A stretch of DNA of 64,000 bases from the NCBI RefSeq assembly GCF_001186365.1, contig NZ_LDTZ01000018.1, forward strand, positions 62,001-126,000, given 5' to 3'. Source of the stretch: Gordonia jacobaea (lineage in GTDB: Bacteria > Actinomycetota > Actinomycetes > Mycobacteriales > Mycobacteriaceae). A program made the position numbers and the translations under genes. Of the stretch, positions 37,258 to 47,546 are shown piece after piece (position 1 is the stretch's first letter; every line of letters begins with the position of its first letter). Under the pieces are notes generated by a model. That model worked only from the letters and a program-made list of their open reading frames with translations. It had not been told where the DNA came from and did not search any database.

Positions 37258-38204
37258 TCACCGTCGACATCCTCATCGCACCCCTGCGAATCCTGGTCAC
37301 CGCACTCGGCACCGGTGTGCTGCCCGCCGAGAATCCCGCCACGATGATCCGATCGGCGAGCACCGACCTCGACGAGGTGCGTCGAACATCGGCGGCGGCA
37401 ACGTCTGCCGTGCAGAACGAGTGGCGCGGAATCGGGTCAGGTGGCGCGGCAGCGGCAGCCGACCGAACTGCACGCACCTCGACCACCGTCGACGACGACG
37501 GACAACAGATCGCCACACTGGTGGAAACCGCAAGTGCTCGAATCGAACTCGCCGCCCGACAACTCCGCGAGCTGGTCGATTCGTTCGAGCGCGCGGCCAC
37601 CGCGATGGGTCCCGCGCTGTCGACGCCGGCGGGCCTGGCGGCCATCGTGCCGGTCGCCGTCGACCATGTGCAGCGCGGGCTGTCGATCGTGTCGCGTGCG
37701 CAGACCGACCTCGCCGACGACACCAGGACGATGTCCGAACTCGGCCGTCACGAAGCACCGGCGGAGGCCGGCTCGCAACCCGTGGCGAACACAGCGTCGT
37801 CGCCAACGGGCAAGGGCGTCGCGGTCACGCTCCCCGACGGCTCGGTCGCGTACGCACCGAACGAACGCGCGGCCGCCGCGGTCCGTGCAGCGCTGAGCCA
37901 GCAGGGTGTGCCGTACGTCTGGGGTGGCACCACACCCGACGGCTTCGATTGCAGCGGATTCACCCAGTGGGCATACCGACAGGCGGGCGTCGAACTTCCT
38001 CGACTGGCGCAGGAGCAAGACACCGCAGGTATGGCGGTCACGCAGGATCAGTTGATGCCCGGCGACCTCGCCGTGTGGGACGGGCATGTCGCGATGTACA
38101 TCGGCAACGACCAGCTCGTGGAGGCCGGCGATCCGGTGGGCGTTTCCCCGTTGCGGACCACCAACGCGGGGCAGGGATTCCAGGGCTTCTTCCGGCCGAA
38201 GTGA
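37254..38204 (+). CDS. NlpC/P60 peptidoglycan hydrolase with WXG100-like N-terminal domain
   Basis: The 316-residue protein joins a helical N-terminal domain of about 170 residues with NEWRGIGSGGA (a WxG-type turn) to a C-terminal NlpC/P60 domain from about residue 205. The catalytic Cys is in PDGFDCSGFTQWAY and the His in WDGHVAMYIG. The domain cuts peptide stems of peptidoglycan. There is no classical signal peptide, so export by a type VII system with the preceding small protein is a reasonable inference. Confidence 0.82.
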   Translation: MITVDILIAPLRILVTALGTGVLPAENPATMIRSASTDLDEVRRTSAAATSAVQNEWRGIGSGGAAAAADRTARTSTTVDDDGQQIATLVETASARIELAARQLRELVDSFERAATAMGPALSTPAGLAAIVPVAVDHVQRGLSIVSRAQTDLADDTRTMSELGRHEAPAEAGSQPVANTASSPTGKGVAVTLPDGSVAYAPNERAAAAVRAALSQQGVPYVWGGTTPDGFDCSGFTQWAYRQAGVELPRLAQEQDTAGMAVTQDQLMPGDLAVWDGHVAMYIGNDQLVEAGDPVGVSPLRTTNAGQGFQGFFRPK

Positions 38205-38261
38205 TCGAGGCGGACGGGGCAGGTATCGAGTTCACAGTGATCATCGCTACGCTGTTGCCTC

Positions 38262-39563
38262 ATGGCCGGAGACATCGTTCCCATCGAACTCGGACTCACC
38301 AACGGAAACGGTTTCACCCTGTGGGCGCCACGCTGGCGTGAGGGCGACGACGAGTGGGAGGCATTCCTCGGACTCGACGATGACCTGTACGTATTCCCCG
38401 GCGTCGCCGAACTCGTCGGCTTCGTCCGCACCGACACGGACAACGATCTCATCGAGCACCCGGCGTGGGACACCGTCAAGCAGCTCTCGGCCGACGAACT
38501 GATCCCCGACGACCGCCACACCTATGATCTCGTCGGTGTGCCGGAGCTCGCGGCAGAAGACCCGACACCCGAGGTGATCGCCGAACTCGAGGACGCACTC
38601 GAGATCGTGCGCATCCTCGGCGAGGTCTGCGAACTGATCACCGTCACCAAGTTCTTCAACGGCAACCCGATCCTCGGAGCGGTGACGACCGGTACCCGCA
38701 ACTTCGAGGGCCGCGACGGCGTCGACCTGTGGGTCCGCATCGGACGTCTCATCGCCAAGCACTGGGACGACGTCCTCGACGCCATCGATGACGTCATCAA
38801 GACCCCCGACGTCGACGCCGCGGCCGTCACGGTCGCCGCCGATGAACTCGAAGCCGCGGCGTCGGCCGAGGACGAGGACGAGCCCGACGACGACATCGAC
38901 CTGCTCGACGACGACTCCGAAGACGCCGAGGCTGCTGCGGTTGTCACGGCCGCGACGGGCGCCGACGATTCCGCGGACGACGACGAAGACGACCTCGATG
39001 ACATCGACGACGACGATTTCTGGGCGGGCGTCGGCATCGACCCGATCAAGATCGTCACCGGGACCGGCGAATACCTCTCGCTGCGCTGCTACCTCGGAGA
39101 CGACCCCGTGTTCCTCGGTGCACGGGGAAGAATCTTCGTGTTCACCTCGCCGCGCACGTTGTCGAAATTCCTCGCCGAGAACAACGACCACGATCTCACC
39201 GACGTCTCCACGTTCACCGACGTCCGCACCGAGGCAACCGATGGGGCGCTCGAGTTCGACGTCATCGACGACAACGTCTACGTGCTGCCCGGCCTCGCAG
39301 AGGACATCCTCGACGGACCGCGCCGCATCGACCGCAACCAGCTCGACCTCGCCGTCGAATTGTTCTCCGACGCAGCCGATTACGCCGACGACGACGCAGT
39401 CTCGGAGGCATTGGCGAGCACGACCCCACTCGGCTGGTTCGTCGACTACGCGATCAATCCGGACCCGAAGCGGTTGGCACCCTCGGCACCGTTCGACAAC
39501 GAGGCCGAGGCGTGGCGCGCACTCGAGCACGATTTCGAGGACCGCCTGGAGATCAAGCGCTGA
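38262..39563 (+). CDS. Conserved acidic protein of unknown function (Rv3311-like)
   Basis: The 433-residue cytosolic protein matches by position the M. tuberculosis Rv3311 gene; some genomes label such genes primosomal protein without support. Residues about 205-250 form a very acidic linker (DEDEPDDDIDLLDDDSED). The parts before and after the linker look related: FLGLDDDLYVFPGVAELVGF near residue 36 aligns with FLGARGRIFVFTSPRTLSKF near 283. No catalytic motif was seen. Confidence 0.72.
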   Translation: MAGDIVPIELGLTNGNGFTLWAPRWREGDDEWEAFLGLDDDLYVFPGVAELVGFVRTDTDNDLIEHPAWDTVKQLSADELIPDDRHTYDLVGVPELAAEDPTPEVIAELEDALEIVRILGEVCELITVTKFFNGNPILGAVTTGTRNFEGRDGVDLWVRIGRLIAKHWDDVLDAIDDVIKTPDVDAAAVTVAADELEAAASAEDEDEPDDDIDLLDDDSEDAEAAAVVTAATGADDSADDDEDDLDDIDDDDFWAGVGIDPIKIVTGTGEYLSLRCYLGDDPVFLGARGRIFVFTSPRTLSKFLAENNDHDLTDVSTFTDVRTEATDGALEFDVIDDNVYVLPGLAEDILDGPRRIDRNQLDLAVELFSDAADYADDDAVSEALASTTPLGWFVDYAINPDPKRLAPSAPFDNEAEAWRALEHDFEDRLEIKR

Positions 39564-39578
39564 CGAGTCCATCCCGGA

Positions 39579-39618
39579 TGCGGCCCGACGTCTGAGTCAA
39601 GCTCGACGTCGTGCCGCA
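39579..39618. terminator. Bidirectional hairpin between convergent genes
   Basis: TGCGGCCCGACGTC (39579-39592) pairs with GACGTCGTGCCGCA (39605-39618) with one mismatch, around a 12-base loop. It lies between the stops of the Rv3311-like gene and add. No T-run is present. Confidence 0.6.
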
Positions 39619-39631
39619 CGAGTGAGCCGAG

Positions 39632-40845
39632 TCAGCCAATCAGGACCGCATAGCCGGGCTTGATCACCTCGTCGATGAACGCGAGGCGTTCGTCGAAGTG
39701 GATGAACGCCGACTTCATCGCATTCACGGTGAAACGTTCGAAATCGGCCCAGCCGTAACCGAATTGCTGCGCGAGCCGGTAGAACTCCTTGCTCATCGTG
39801 GTGTCGCTCATCAGCCGGTTGTCGGTGTTGACGGTGACCCGGAATCGCAGCCGCGCGAGCGCATTGAACGGGTGATCGGCCATCGAGGCGACCGCGCCGG
39901 TCTGCACGTTCGAGCTCGGGCAGAGTTCGAGCGGAATCCGCTTGTCACGCACCACATTAGCGATCTCTCCGAGTTCTGCACCGGCGAACGACGACGCTGC
40001 GAGGTCGACGCCGTCGGGCAGGGTGATGTCGTCGATCACCCGCACCCCGTGGCCCAGTCTGTCCGTGCCGCAGAACGCGATCGCCTCGTGGATGGACGGC
40101 AGTCCGAATGCCTCGCCGGCGTGGATGGTGAAGGGTGCACTGTTGGCGCGCATGTACTCGAAGGCGTCGAGATGGCGAGTCGGCGGATTGCCCGCCTCCG
40201 CACCTGCGATGTCGAATCCGACGACGCCCTCGTCGCGATAGCGCACCGCGAGTTCGGCGATCTCGCGTGCACGCGCGGCGTGACGCATCGCGGTCACCAG
40301 GCAGCGAACCGTGATCGGTCGTCCGCCCGCAGCGGCGACCGCCTCACCCTCGGCGAAGCCGCGCAACACCGCCTCGACGACCTCGTCGAGCGTCAGCCCT
40401 CGCTCGAGGTGCTGCTCGGGGGCATAACGGATCTCGGCATATACGACACCGTCGGCCGCAAGGTCTTCGACGCATTCCCGGGCCACGCGCTCGAGCGCAG
40501 ATGCCGTCTGCATCACGGCAACGGTGTGCGCGAAGGTCTCCAGGTATCGCTCCAGTGACCCGCTGTCCGCGGCCTCCCGGAACCAGTGCGCAAGCGAGTC
40601 GGCGTCGGTGGAGGGGAGGTCGTCGTAGCCGACCTCGGTGGCGAGTTCGAGCACGGTCGACGGCCGGAGCCCACCGTCGAGATGATCATGGAGCAAGACT
40701 TTCGGCGCGAGCGCGAGGGTGCTCAGGTCGAGCGGCTGCCCACCGGCGGCAGTCAGACCCGTTTCCGATGTCGCGCCGTCCGCTGCTGTCGTCACACTGT
40801 CGGTCACTGCACTGTCGGTCACTGCACTCTCCGTCGCTGGCGTCA

Positions 40846-40846
<1 letters not shown>
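39632..40846 (-). CDS. add: Adenosine deaminase
   Basis: The 404-residue enzyme has the zinc site [12 protein letters not shown] near residue 54, the catalytic region [11 protein letters not shown] with Glu, [10 protein letters not shown] and the late [11 protein letters not shown]. It converts adenosine to inosine for punA-type cleavage. Compared with usual members of about 365 residues it has about 40 extra N-terminal residues rich in Thr/Ser/Ala, partly from a tandem 15-bp repeat at 40796-40825. Its ATG overlaps the deoA stop by 1 bp (TGATG). Confidence 0.93.
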
Positions 40847-42153
<1,307 letters not shown>

Positions 42154-42154
42154 C

Positions 42155-42556
42155 TCACCGCACCGCGTCAAGGTCGTCGGGTCCGAATGCGTCGGGCAAC
42201 AGTCGCGCCAGCGTCGTCGGTCCATCGCGATGATCGACGAGCAGATCGCCGCCACCGTGTTCGTAGAGGACCTGTCGGCAACGCCCACACGGCATCAGAA
42301 TCGACCCGGTGGCGTCGCACACACTGACCGAAACGAGTCGCCCGCCGCCCGACGCGATCAACGATGCGACGAGTCCGACCTCGGCGCAGATACCGAGCCC
42401 GTATGAGACATTCTCCACATTGCAACCAACCACGATTCGGCCGTCGTCTGTGAGTCCCGACGCCCCGACCGGAAACGAGGAATACGGGGCATAAGCACGC
42501 TCGATCATGCCAGTTGCGTTGTCCCGCAATAGATTCCAATCAATATCGGGAGTCAA
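42155..42556 (-). CDS. cdd: Cytidine deaminase
   Basis: The 133-residue enzyme has the zinc-site motifs CAEVGLV (Cys and catalytic Glu) and PCGRCRQVL, with the substrate-binding VGCNVENVSYGLGI. It turns cytidine and deoxycytidine into uridine forms that deoA can use. It is the first gene of the salvage operon and is divergent to sdhC over a 220-bp gap. Confidence 0.94.
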   Translation of the reverse strand: MTPDIDWNLLRDNATGMIERAYAPYSSFPVGASGLTDDGRIVVGCNVENVSYGLGICAEVGLVASLIASGGGRLVSVSVCDATGSILMPCGRCRQVLYEHGGGDLLVDHRDGPTTLARLLPDAFGPDDLDAVR

Positions 42557-42616
42557 GACAGCCTCCTGCCAGTCGGTCGGTATCGGAGTCGATGCGATGG
42601 GAGATACCCAATCAAG

Positions 42617-42635
42617 CTTGGTAAGGCAAACCTAA
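42617..42635. promoter_or_regulatory. IdeR/DtxR-like iron box upstream of sdhC
   Basis: Read on the minus strand the site is TTAGGTTTGCCTTACCAAG. It matches 15 of 19 positions of the IdeR/DtxR consensus (TTAGGTTAGCCTAACCTAA) as I recall it. It lies 142 bp upstream of the sdhC start and 61 bp upstream of cdd. Iron control of the Fe-S and haem-containing succinate dehydrogenase is the likely purpose. Confidence 0.6.
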
Positions 42636-42776
42636 TTCGTAATGCCTTGTCCCGCAGATCGGTTCGGGCAATTTAACGACTCACTCAGCATAGGTTTAAA
42701 GTCTCTTGCATGGGTCCAAGGTGACACCCAGCCGGTGCCACCGCGTCCATCGACGATGTTGGAGGCCAATTCCCCG

Positions 42777-43184
42777 ATGAGTTCCGAGACAGAGGTCGCA
42801 CCGGAGCCGGTGCGCAAACGTTCGCTGTACCGCGGCGATCCAGGCATGTGGTCCTGGGTGCTACACCGCATCACAGGCGTGACGATCTTCTTCTTCCTGT
42901 TCGTGCATGTGCTCGATACGGCGGTGATCCGTATCGACCCGAACAAGTACTCGGAGATCATCAACACCTATAAGACCCCGATCATCGGTCTCATGGAGAT
43001 CGCGCTCGTGGCGTGCGTGCTCTATCACGCGCTCAACGGCCTGCGCATCATCCTGATCGACTTCTGGTCGAAGGGCCCCAAGTACCAGCGTCAGATGCTG
43101 TGGGTGATTCTCGGACTGTTCGTGGTGGTCTTCGGCGCCGCGGCTATCCGACTCCTGCAGATCCTCATCGAGCACGCGTTCTAA
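42777..43184 (+). CDS. sdhC: Succinate dehydrogenase cytochrome b556 subunit
   Basis: The 135-residue protein has three membrane helices and the family motif LYRGDPGMWSWVLHRITGV, where the His region contacts haem and quinone; LYHALNGLRIILIDFW follows helix 2. It anchors the Sdh catalytic pair to the membrane. The ATG preceded by GGAGG (11 bases away) gives the usual length; an ATG at 42756 is an alternative. It is the first gene of sdhCDAB. Confidence 0.92.
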   Translation: MSSETEVAPEPVRKRSLYRGDPGMWSWVLHRITGVTIFFFLFVHVLDTAVIRIDPNKYSEIINTYKTPIIGLMEIALVACVLYHALNGLRIILIDFWSKGPKYQRQMLWVILGLFVVVFGAAAIRLLQILIEHAF

Positions 43185-43196
43185 GGAGATACGACA

Positions 43197-43655
43197 ATGA
43201 CCACATCTCCTACCTCACAGAACGTCGCCAAGTCGCTGGGCACCCAGTACGACCGGCCCGCCAGCCTCGACAATCCGCGCTCGCCGCGTAAGCCCCGAGG
43301 CGGCAACTTCGAGAAGTGGGCATGGCTGTTCATGCGCTTCTCCGGTCTGGCGCTGATCATCCTGACCATCGGCCACATGTTCATCATGCTGGCGTGGGAC
43401 AACGGCGTGCACCGCATCGACGCATCGTTCGTCGCGGCCCGCTGGCGTGAGCCCTTCTGGCAGATCTGGGACCTCACCATGCTGTGGCTGGCCCAGTTGC
43501 ACGGCGGCAACGGTGTGCGCACGGTGATCGCCGACTACTCGCGCAAGGACTCGACCCGCTTCTGGCTGAACGTGCTGCTCGGGGTCTCGATGATCCTCGT
43601 GCTGGTGTTGGGCACCTACGCGCTGCTCACCTTCGACGTGAACAGCGCAAACTAA
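43197..43655 (+). CDS. sdhD: Succinate dehydrogenase hydrophobic membrane anchor subunit
   Basis: The 152-residue protein has three membrane helices after a 40-residue tail and the motif WLFMRFSGLALIILTIGHMF, where the late His is a haem ligand. LHGGNGVRTVIADYSR marks the loop after helix 2. TAAGGAGATACGACA lies before the ATG, 12 bp after sdhC. Confidence 0.93.
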   Translation: MTTSPTSQNVAKSLGTQYDRPASLDNPRSPRKPRGGNFEKWAWLFMRFSGLALIILTIGHMFIMLAWDNGVHRIDASFVAARWREPFWQIWDLTMLWLAQLHGGNGVRTVIADYSRKDSTRFWLNVLLGVSMILVLVLGTYALLTFDVNSAN

Positions 43656-43669
43656 GGAGACCACTGAAG

Positions 43670-45430
43670 ATGCAGGAACACCGTTACGACGTCATCATCG
43701 TCGGTGCAGGCGGCGCCGGTATGCGCGCAGCGATCGAAGCAGCGCCCCGCGCCCGCACCGCAGTGTTGACCAAGCTCTACCCCACGCGTAGCCACACCGG
43801 CGCGGCGCAGGGCGGCATGTGCGCCGCACTGGCCAACGTCGAAGAGGACAACTGGGAGTGGCACACCTTCGACACGGTCAAGGGCGGCGACTACCTCGCC
43901 GACCAGGACGCGGTGGAGATCATGGCCAAGGAGGCCATCGACGCCGTGCTCGACCTCGAGAAGATGGGCCTGCCGTTCAACCGCACGCCCGAGGGCAAGA
44001 TCGACCAGCGTCGTTTCGGTGGTCACACGCGTGACCACGGCAAGTCGCCGGTGCGTCGTGCCTGCTACGCGGCCGACCGTACGGGCCACATGATCCTGCA
44101 GACGCTGTACCAGAACTGCGTCAAGCACGACGTCGAGTTCTTCAACGAGTTCTACGCGCTCGACCTGTGCCTGAGCGAGAACGAGAAGGGCGAGCCTGTC
44201 GCAACCGGCATCGTGGCCTACGAGCTCGCGACCGGCGAACTGCACGTCTTCCACGCGAAGTCGATCATCTTCGCGACCGGTGGTTCGGGCCGCATGTACA
44301 AGACGACGTCGAATGCGCACACGCTGACCGGCGACGGCGTCGGCATCGTGTTCCGCAAGGGCCTGCCCGTCGAGGACATGGAGTTCCACCAGTTCCATCC
44401 GACAGGCCTCGCGGGTCTCGGCATCCTGATCTCCGAAGCCGTTCGCGGTGAGGGCGGCATCCTGCGCAACGCCGACGGCGAGCGCTTCATGGAGCGCTAC
44501 GCCCCCACCATCAAAGACCTCGCACCCCGCGACATCGTCGCGCGCTCGATGGTGCTCGAGGTTCTCGAGGGACGCGGCGCCGGACCGAACAAGGACTACG
44601 TCTACATCGACGTGACCCACCTCGGCGAGGACGTCCTGAACGAGAAGCTCCCCGACATCACCGAGTTCGCCCGCACCTACCTCGGCGTCGACCCGGTGAA
44701 GGAGTGGGTGCCGGTCTACCCGACCTGCCACTACCTGATGGGCGGCATCCCGACCAACATCGAGGGTCAGGTGCTGCGCAGCAACAACAACGACGACGTC
44801 GTCCACGGCCTGTACGCCGCAGGCGAGTGCGCGTGCGTGTCGGTGCACGGTGCAAACCGTCTCGGAACCAACTCGCTGCTCGACATCAACGTCTTCGGTC
44901 GTCGCGCCGGCATCGCAGCCGCCGACTACGCCAACAGCCACGGGTTCACCGACCTTCCGGAGAAGCCGACCGACATGGTCACCGGCTGGCTCGAGACCAT
45001 CCTGTCCGAGCACGGACACGAGCGCGTCGCCGACATCCGCACCGCGCTGCAGCAGACGATGGACGACAACGCGTCGGTGTTCCGCACCGAGGAGACGCTC
45101 AAGCAGGCGTTGACCGACGTCCACGCTCTCAAGGAGCGCTACGACCACATCCGCGTGCACGACAAGGGCAAGCGCTTCAACTCCGATCTGCTCGAGGCAA
45201 TCGAGCTGGGCTTCTTGCTCGAACTCGCCGAGGTCACCGTTGTCGGCGCGCTCAACCGCAAGGAATCGCGCGGCGGGCACGCCCGCGAGGATTACCCGAA
45301 TCGCGATGACGTGAACTTCATGCGCCACACGATCGCCTACAAGAAGGGTGACAAGCTCCTTTCCGACATCGAGCTCGACTGGAAGCCTGTCATCCAGACC
45401 CGTTACGAGCCGATGGAGCGTAAGTACTGA
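43670..45430 (+). CDS. sdhA: Succinate dehydrogenase flavoprotein subunit
   Basis: The 586-residue flavoprotein has FAD-binding DVIIVGAGGAGMRAAIEA, the covalent-FAD His in TRSHTGAAQGGM, and active-site motifs FHQFHPTGLAG, PTCHYLMGGIPTN and HGANRLGTNSLLD. It oxidises succinate to fumarate. The ATG follows AAGGAGACC and begins the expected QEHRYDVI. It overlaps sdhB by 1 bp (TGATG), so translation is coupled. Confidence 0.96.
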   Translation: MQEHRYDVIIVGAGGAGMRAAIEAAPRARTAVLTKLYPTRSHTGAAQGGMCAALANVEEDNWEWHTFDTVKGGDYLADQDAVEIMAKEAIDAVLDLEKMGLPFNRTPEGKIDQRRFGGHTRDHGKSPVRRACYAADRTGHMILQTLYQNCVKHDVEFFNEFYALDLCLSENEKGEPVATGIVAYELATGELHVFHAKSIIFATGGSGRMYKTTSNAHTLTGDGVGIVFRKGLPVEDMEFHQFHPTGLAGLGILISEAVRGEGGILRNADGERFMERYAPTIKDLAPRDIVARSMVLEVLEGRGAGPNKDYVYIDVTHLGEDVLNEKLPDITEFARTYLGVDPVKEWVPVYPTCHYLMGGIPTNIEGQVLRSNNNDDVVHGLYAAGECACVSVHGANRLGTNSLLDINVFGRRAGIAAADYANSHGFTDLPEKPTDMVTGWLETILSEHGHERVADIRTALQQTMDDNASVFRTEETLKQALTDVHALKERYDHIRVHDKGKRFNSDLLEAIELGFLLELAEVTVVGALNRKESRGGHAREDYPNRDDVNFMRHTIAYKKGDKLLSDIELDWKPVIQTRYEPMERKY

Positions 45431-46212
45431 TGACCGCCACCATTGAGGCGCCGCACACCGACGAGCCGCCGTTGCCAGAAGTTCCGGACGAAGCGACCAT
45501 GGTCACGCTGAAGATCATGCGTTTCAATCCGGAGGAGCCCGACGCCCAGGGCTGGGAGAGCTTCCGTGTTCCCGCGCTGCCGACCGACCGTCTGCTCAAC
45601 CTCCTGCTCTATGTGAAGGGCTACCTCGACGGCACGCTGACGTTCCGACGCAGCTGCGCCCACGGCGTGTGCGGCTCCGACGCGATGCGCGTCAACGGCG
45701 TCAACCGCCTGGCCTGCAAGATGCTGATGAAGGACTTCCTGCCCAAGGACAAGTCCAAGGACATCACCATCACCATCGAGCCCATCAAGGGTCTTCCGGT
45801 GGAGAAGGACCTCGTGGTCAACATGGAGCCCTTCTTCGACGCGTACCGCGCGATCAAGCCGTTCCTCATCACCACCGGCAACGAGCCGACCCGTGAGCGC
45901 ATCCAGAGCCAGAAGGATCGCGCACGTTTCGACGACACCACCAAGTGCATCCTCTGTGCGTGCTGCACCACGAGCTGCCCGGTGTTCTGGAACGAGGGCA
46001 GCTACTTCGGCCCCGCCGCGATCGTCAACGCGCACCGCTTCATCTTCGACAGCCGCGACGAGGGCGCCGTCGAGCGCATGGACATCCTCAACGATTCCGA
46101 CGGTGTGTGGCGCTGCCGCACCACGTTCAACTGCACCGACGCATGCCCGCGTGGCATCCAGGTGACCCAGGCGATCCAGGAGGTCAAGCGCGCGCTCATG
46201 TTCTCGCGCTGA
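45430..46212 (+). CDS. sdhB: Succinate dehydrogenase iron-sulfur subunit
   Basis: The 260-residue protein carries the [2Fe-2S] site RRSCAHGVCGSDAMRVNG and LACK in the N-terminal half, and the [4Fe-4S] and [3Fe-4S] ligands in CILCACCTTSCPVFW and CRTTFNCTDACPRGI. It passes electrons from FAD to quinone. A strong terminator lies 39 bp after the stop, ending the operon. Confidence 0.96.
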   Translation: MTATIEAPHTDEPPLPEVPDEATMVTLKIMRFNPEEPDAQGWESFRVPALPTDRLLNLLLYVKGYLDGTLTFRRSCAHGVCGSDAMRVNGVNRLACKMLMKDFLPKDKSKDITITIEPIKGLPVEKDLVVNMEPFFDAYRAIKPFLITTGNEPTRERIQSQKDRARFDDTTKCILCACCTTSCPVFWNEGSYFGPAAIVNAHRFIFDSRDEGAVERMDILNDSDGVWRCRTTFNCTDACPRGIQVTQAIQEVKRALMFSR

Positions 46213-46250
46213 TCTCGGAATCACCGACGCAGACCCTCTCTGCAGCCCCG

Positions 46251-46293
46251 GCGAACCCACCATCCTCCACGGATGGTGGGTTCGCTGTTTTTC
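46251..46293 (+). terminator. Rho-independent terminator after sdhCDAB
   Basis: GCGAACCCACCATCC and GGATGGTGGGTTCGC form a perfect 15-bp stem around TCCAC, followed by TGTTTTTC. This is the clearest intrinsic terminator in the window and marks the end of the sdh operon. Confidence 0.9.
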
Positions 46294-46398
46294 TCGGTTC
46301 GTTGTTTTTTCGCGCCCGATGAAACCGATCGGTGCTCGCGTGCGTCCAAGTCTTTCGAGGCCACAGCCGTGGACTCGACACGACGAACGGAGCTACCC

Positions 46399-46818
46399 GT
46401 GAACACCCGATCAATCCTCGCCAGCCTGCTGATCCTCGTGTGCGGTGCACTACTGAGCACCACAACGCCCGCCGCGGCGTCGACCCGATTCCCGAGCAGC
46501 GGCGACGTGGTGACCATCTCGGTCAGCTCGGACCGCGAGTGGAACGAGCAGATCGTGTGGTTCGACGCCCACAACACACTCCGCCGCCAATCCGACGTGC
46601 GGCTTCCGACGCACGACGACGCCAGCGGCCTCTGGTCGGGGTCGCTCACGATTGTCAGCCGGTCCCGCAATCAGAACGTCGACGTCTCGTTCGGCTCGAC
46701 GGGCCGCTTCGCGCGCTGCGAGATCTGGGTCGGCAAGGTCAAGGTGCGCGACCACACCGCCCGCGGCGCCCACGCCCTCGCGACCTGCGACCGCCCGACG
46801 CCGCGTCGAAGGGGCTGA
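46399..46818 (+). CDS. Small secreted protein of unknown function
   Basis: The 139-residue protein has a signal peptide (NTRSILASLLILVCGALLSTTTP region with likely cleavage after AAAS) and a mature domain with VVTISVSSDREWNEQIVWFD, WSGSLTIVS and a pair of Cys (ARCEIWVG and LATCDRP) that may form a disulfide. No family was recognised. The GTG start is supported by GGAG about 8 bases upstream. It lies after the sdh terminator and before the repeat-rich gap. Confidence 0.65.
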   Translation: MNTRSILASLLILVCGALLSTTTPAAASTRFPSSGDVVTISVSSDREWNEQIVWFDAHNTLRRQSDVRLPTHDDASGLWSGSLTIVSRSRNQNVDVSFGSTGRFARCEIWVGKVKVRDHTARGAHALATCDRPTPRRRG

Positions 46819-46878
46819 GGCGCCGCGCGGTTGTCGGCCGGGGCGGGGTCGGGGGTCGGGCTCTGGCTCCCGACCGGG

Positions 46879-46988
46879 GCAGAAAGTAGGGGAAGGGTTC
46901 TTTCCCCGGGGTGTCGACGTTTCCCCGCGAAGCTACCCACGGAACGGCTCAAAACCCGAGGAAGGATCGTTTCCCCTAGTTTCTGCGC
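46879..46988. repeat. Interspersed inverted-repeat element, unit A
   Basis: Outer arms GCAGAAAGTAGGGGAA (46879-46894) and TTCCCCTAGTTTCTGC (46971-46986) pair with one mismatch. The inside holds a 23-bp block at 46914-46936 that is identical to 47252-47274 in unit B. By alignment with unit B the two copies run side by side for about 75 bases with few changes. Confidence 0.75.
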
Positions 46989-47050
46989 AGGTAGCGCGCC
47001 GATCAGTCCGCCGGCGGCCGTGGGACCGTCCCAACAACGGCCGCGGCCGA

Positions 47051-47167
47051 CCTTCCCCTAGTTCCCGACGCCCCCCGCGCACCCCGCCCCGACGTCCCGA
47101 CACCGCTGCGCACCCTTCCCCCGACTCCCCGACGCCCCCGCACGCCCTTCCCCTAGTTCCCGACGCC
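47051..47167 (+). repeat. Short direct repeats with the TTCCCCTAG core
   Basis: A 22-bp sequence beginning CCTTCCCCTAGTTCCC occurs exactly at 47051-47072 and 47146-47167, with a diverged copy at 47114-47136. The core equals the right arm of unit A. The stretch is extremely C-rich on this strand and not coding. Confidence 0.7.
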
Positions 47168-47226
47168 GCGCGACGCCGGTTCACGCGCGCGCCGCGGACA
47201 GCTCCCAAAACACACGGAAAAATGTC

Positions 47227-47326
47227 GCGGAAAGAACTCTTCCCCCACTCCTCGACGTTTCCCCGCGAAGCTACTCACGAAAGCGCACACAACCCGAGGA
47301 AAGAACCCTCCCCCACTTTCTGCGCC
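47227..47326. repeat. Interspersed repeat element, unit B
   Basis: This copy is shifted 338 bp from unit A. It shares the 23-bp core (47252-47274), the block AACCCGAGGAA (47291-47301) and the end TTTCTGCGC (47317-47325). Its right arm, read backwards, is GCAGAAAGTGGGGGAGGGTT, almost the left arm of unit A. The left arm is partly lost. Confidence 0.72.
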
Positions 47327-47546
47327 GGCCGAAACCGGTCCGGACGCGCGCGCCCGAGCCGCCCAGCGCACACCCCAACCCCTGAGCGCGCCTAAACTCT
47401 TTAGCCTCGTCAAATCGGACACAAATAGCGCATTCCGAATCAATTCCGCCGATTCGACGTCGATTTGCTCAGTCACCGCGCGCACACTCTGCGGGAACCA
47501 TAGTCTTGACGAACTACTGAGCGACGTCATAGGGGGTGATCGCGGC

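Noticed and set aside
43652..45328. 558-residue minus-strand frame opposite sdhA
   Set aside because: It is the antisense shadow of sdhA, which carries all catalytic motifs; the frame has no recognisable domain.
46879..47326. Repeats that might be a CRISPR array or an insertion sequence remnant
   Set aside because: Spacing is irregular, there are no cas genes, and no transposase frame or target duplication was seen.
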